In this document: one piece after another, positions 13,684 through 14,278 of the stretch
Numbering within the stretch: position 1 is the stretch's first letter
Layout of the letters: each line of letters begins with the position of its first letter
Assembly (NCBI GenBank): GCA_900543325.1
Contig: UQQU01000080.1
Location: 1-14,278 of the forward strand
DNA: 14,278 nucleotides
Reading direction: 5' to 3'
Origin: an uncultured Clostridium sp.
GTDB taxonomy: Bacteria > Bacillota > Clostridia > Clostridiales > Clostridiaceae
Notes under the pieces: model-generated
Seen by the model: the letters and a program-made list of their open reading frames with translations, nothing else
Databases searched by the model: none
What the model was told of the DNA's origin: nothing
Made by a program: the position numbers and the translations under genes

Positions 13684-14203
13684 TTATAAATAAGATAAAA
13701 TACTAATGGTTTTAGTATCGATTATTTCACCTTTTTTTATCATTAATTTTATCTCATCTAATGTAAATTTTTTTATATCTGTAAATTCATCTTCATCACA
13801 TGATTTTTTACCCTCATATAAATTAGTAGCTTTAAATAAGTGAATTATTTCATCACAAAATCCAGGTGCAGTAGCGATTTTTCCTAGATAAATCATATCT
13901 TTAGCTTTATAGCCAGTTTCTTCTTCTAGTTCTCTATGAGCACAAGTTATAGGGGTTTCATTTTTATTAAGTTTCCCAGCTGGAATCTCAAGAAGTGTTT
14001 TCTCTAAAGGTTTTCTAAATTGTTCTACTAATATAACTTCATTATCATTTAGAAAAGGAATTATAGCACAAGCTCCCGGATGTTTAATTATATCTCTATT
14101 AGATAAATTTCCATCAGGTAATTCAACGTCAACATTTATTAAACTTAAATAATTACCATTATATATTACTGTTTCTTTAATAGTAGTTTCAAAAAAAATT
14201 CAT
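13684..14203 (-). pseudogene. NUDIX hydrolase (ADP-ribose pyrophosphatase type) with a +1 frameshift at its start
   Basis: Read backwards from 14199 the frame is open to 13684 and encodes a NudF-like protein: ETTIKETVIYNGNYLSL, then PGACAIIPF, VILVEQFRKPLEKTLLEIPAGK. A complete Nudix box GX5EX7REUXEEXGU lies at 13977-13909 (G...E...RELEEETGY), followed by IATAPGFCDEIIHLF. The family hydrolyses ADP-ribose to AMP and ribose 5-phosphate. The only good start is ATG at 14203 with AAGGAG eight bases upstream. From that ATG the reading is M-N-F-F-stop, because the run after ATGAA holds eight T (14198-14191). Seven T would give MNFFETTIKET and a normal protein of 172 residues. No alternative ATG, GTG or TTG lies in frame before the Nudix box. 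It is thus a single-base frameshift: sequencing error, slippage-prone phase switch, or an early pseudogene. It converges on the DHHW gene. Confidence 0.85.
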
Positions 14204-14228
14204 AAATATATCTCCTTGTAATATCTGT

Positions 14229-14250
14229 TAGTGTAAAGTTTTTTACACTA
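14229..14250. promoter_or_regulatory. Palindrome upstream of the NUDIX gene
   Basis: TAGTGTAAA and TTTACACTA are perfect 9-bp arms around a four-base centre, 26 bases upstream of the NUDIX ATG. No T-run follows on the minus strand, so it looks more like an operator or a 5'-leader hairpin than a terminator for minus-strand transcription. The window ends 28 bases further on, so the promoter cannot be placed. Confidence 0.45.
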
Positions 14251-14278
14251 CTTTTCTTTTAAATTCTTTATATATCAA

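Noticed and set aside
13684..13896. A separate 70-residue gene starting at the internal Met
   Set aside because: The upstream frame is open and encodes the Nudix box in continuity; the internal Met belongs to the longer NUDIX protein and has no ribosome site.

Overview
The window is about 14.3 kb of very AT-rich chromosome, with A/T-ending codons, AGGAGG-type ribosome sites and many hairpin/T-run terminators. Clostridial-type proteins (a large glutamine synthetase, a TIGR01906/DUF1461 membrane protein, a short NadB, a DHHW acyltransferase) point to a low-GC Firmicute, most likely Clostridium sensu stricto. I cannot name the species. There is no rRNA, tRNA, CRISPR array, insertion sequence or prophage gene. 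This looks like ordinary chromosome made of short transcription units, most closed by a recognisable terminator.

Left part (1-4161): a glutamine synthetase gene on the minus strand has a good promoter flanked by inverted sites, one of which fits the GlnR/TnrA consensus. A 49-residue zinc-ribbon gene and an 82-residue membrane protein follow on the plus strand. A minus-strand AI-2E-family membrane protein converges on them through a shared bidirectional terminator.

Middle (4162-7860): four plus-strand genes follow, apparently as single units: a 49-residue acidic protein, a two-helix membrane protein of unknown function starting at TTG, a TIGR01906/DUF1461 membrane protein, and a family 2 glycosyltransferase with a TPR-like C-terminal half. 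A terminator hairpin lies just 14-26 bases before the glycosyltransferase ribosome site.

Right part (7861-14278): nadA-nadB-nadC form a tight minus-strand operon making nicotinate mononucleotide from aspartate. An 18-bp perfect palindrome overlaps its promoter and is a candidate NiaR operator. Divergent from it is a two-gene plus-strand cassette, an MBOAT O-acyltransferase plus a DHHW (AlgJ/AlgX-like) protein, probably O-acetylating a cell-surface polymer. The intergenic region between nadA and the MBOAT gene carries two exact 19-bp copies of an unexplained direct repeat. The last gene, on the minus strand, is a NUDIX hydrolase (ADP-ribose pyrophosphatase type). It is intact except for one extra base in a run of eight T immediately after its start codon.

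I see no obvious new multi-gene system. The best leads are the NUDIX homopolymer frameshift, the 19-bp repeat pair, the paired sites at the glutamine synthetase promoter, and several small conserved-looking genes that standard annotation easily misses.
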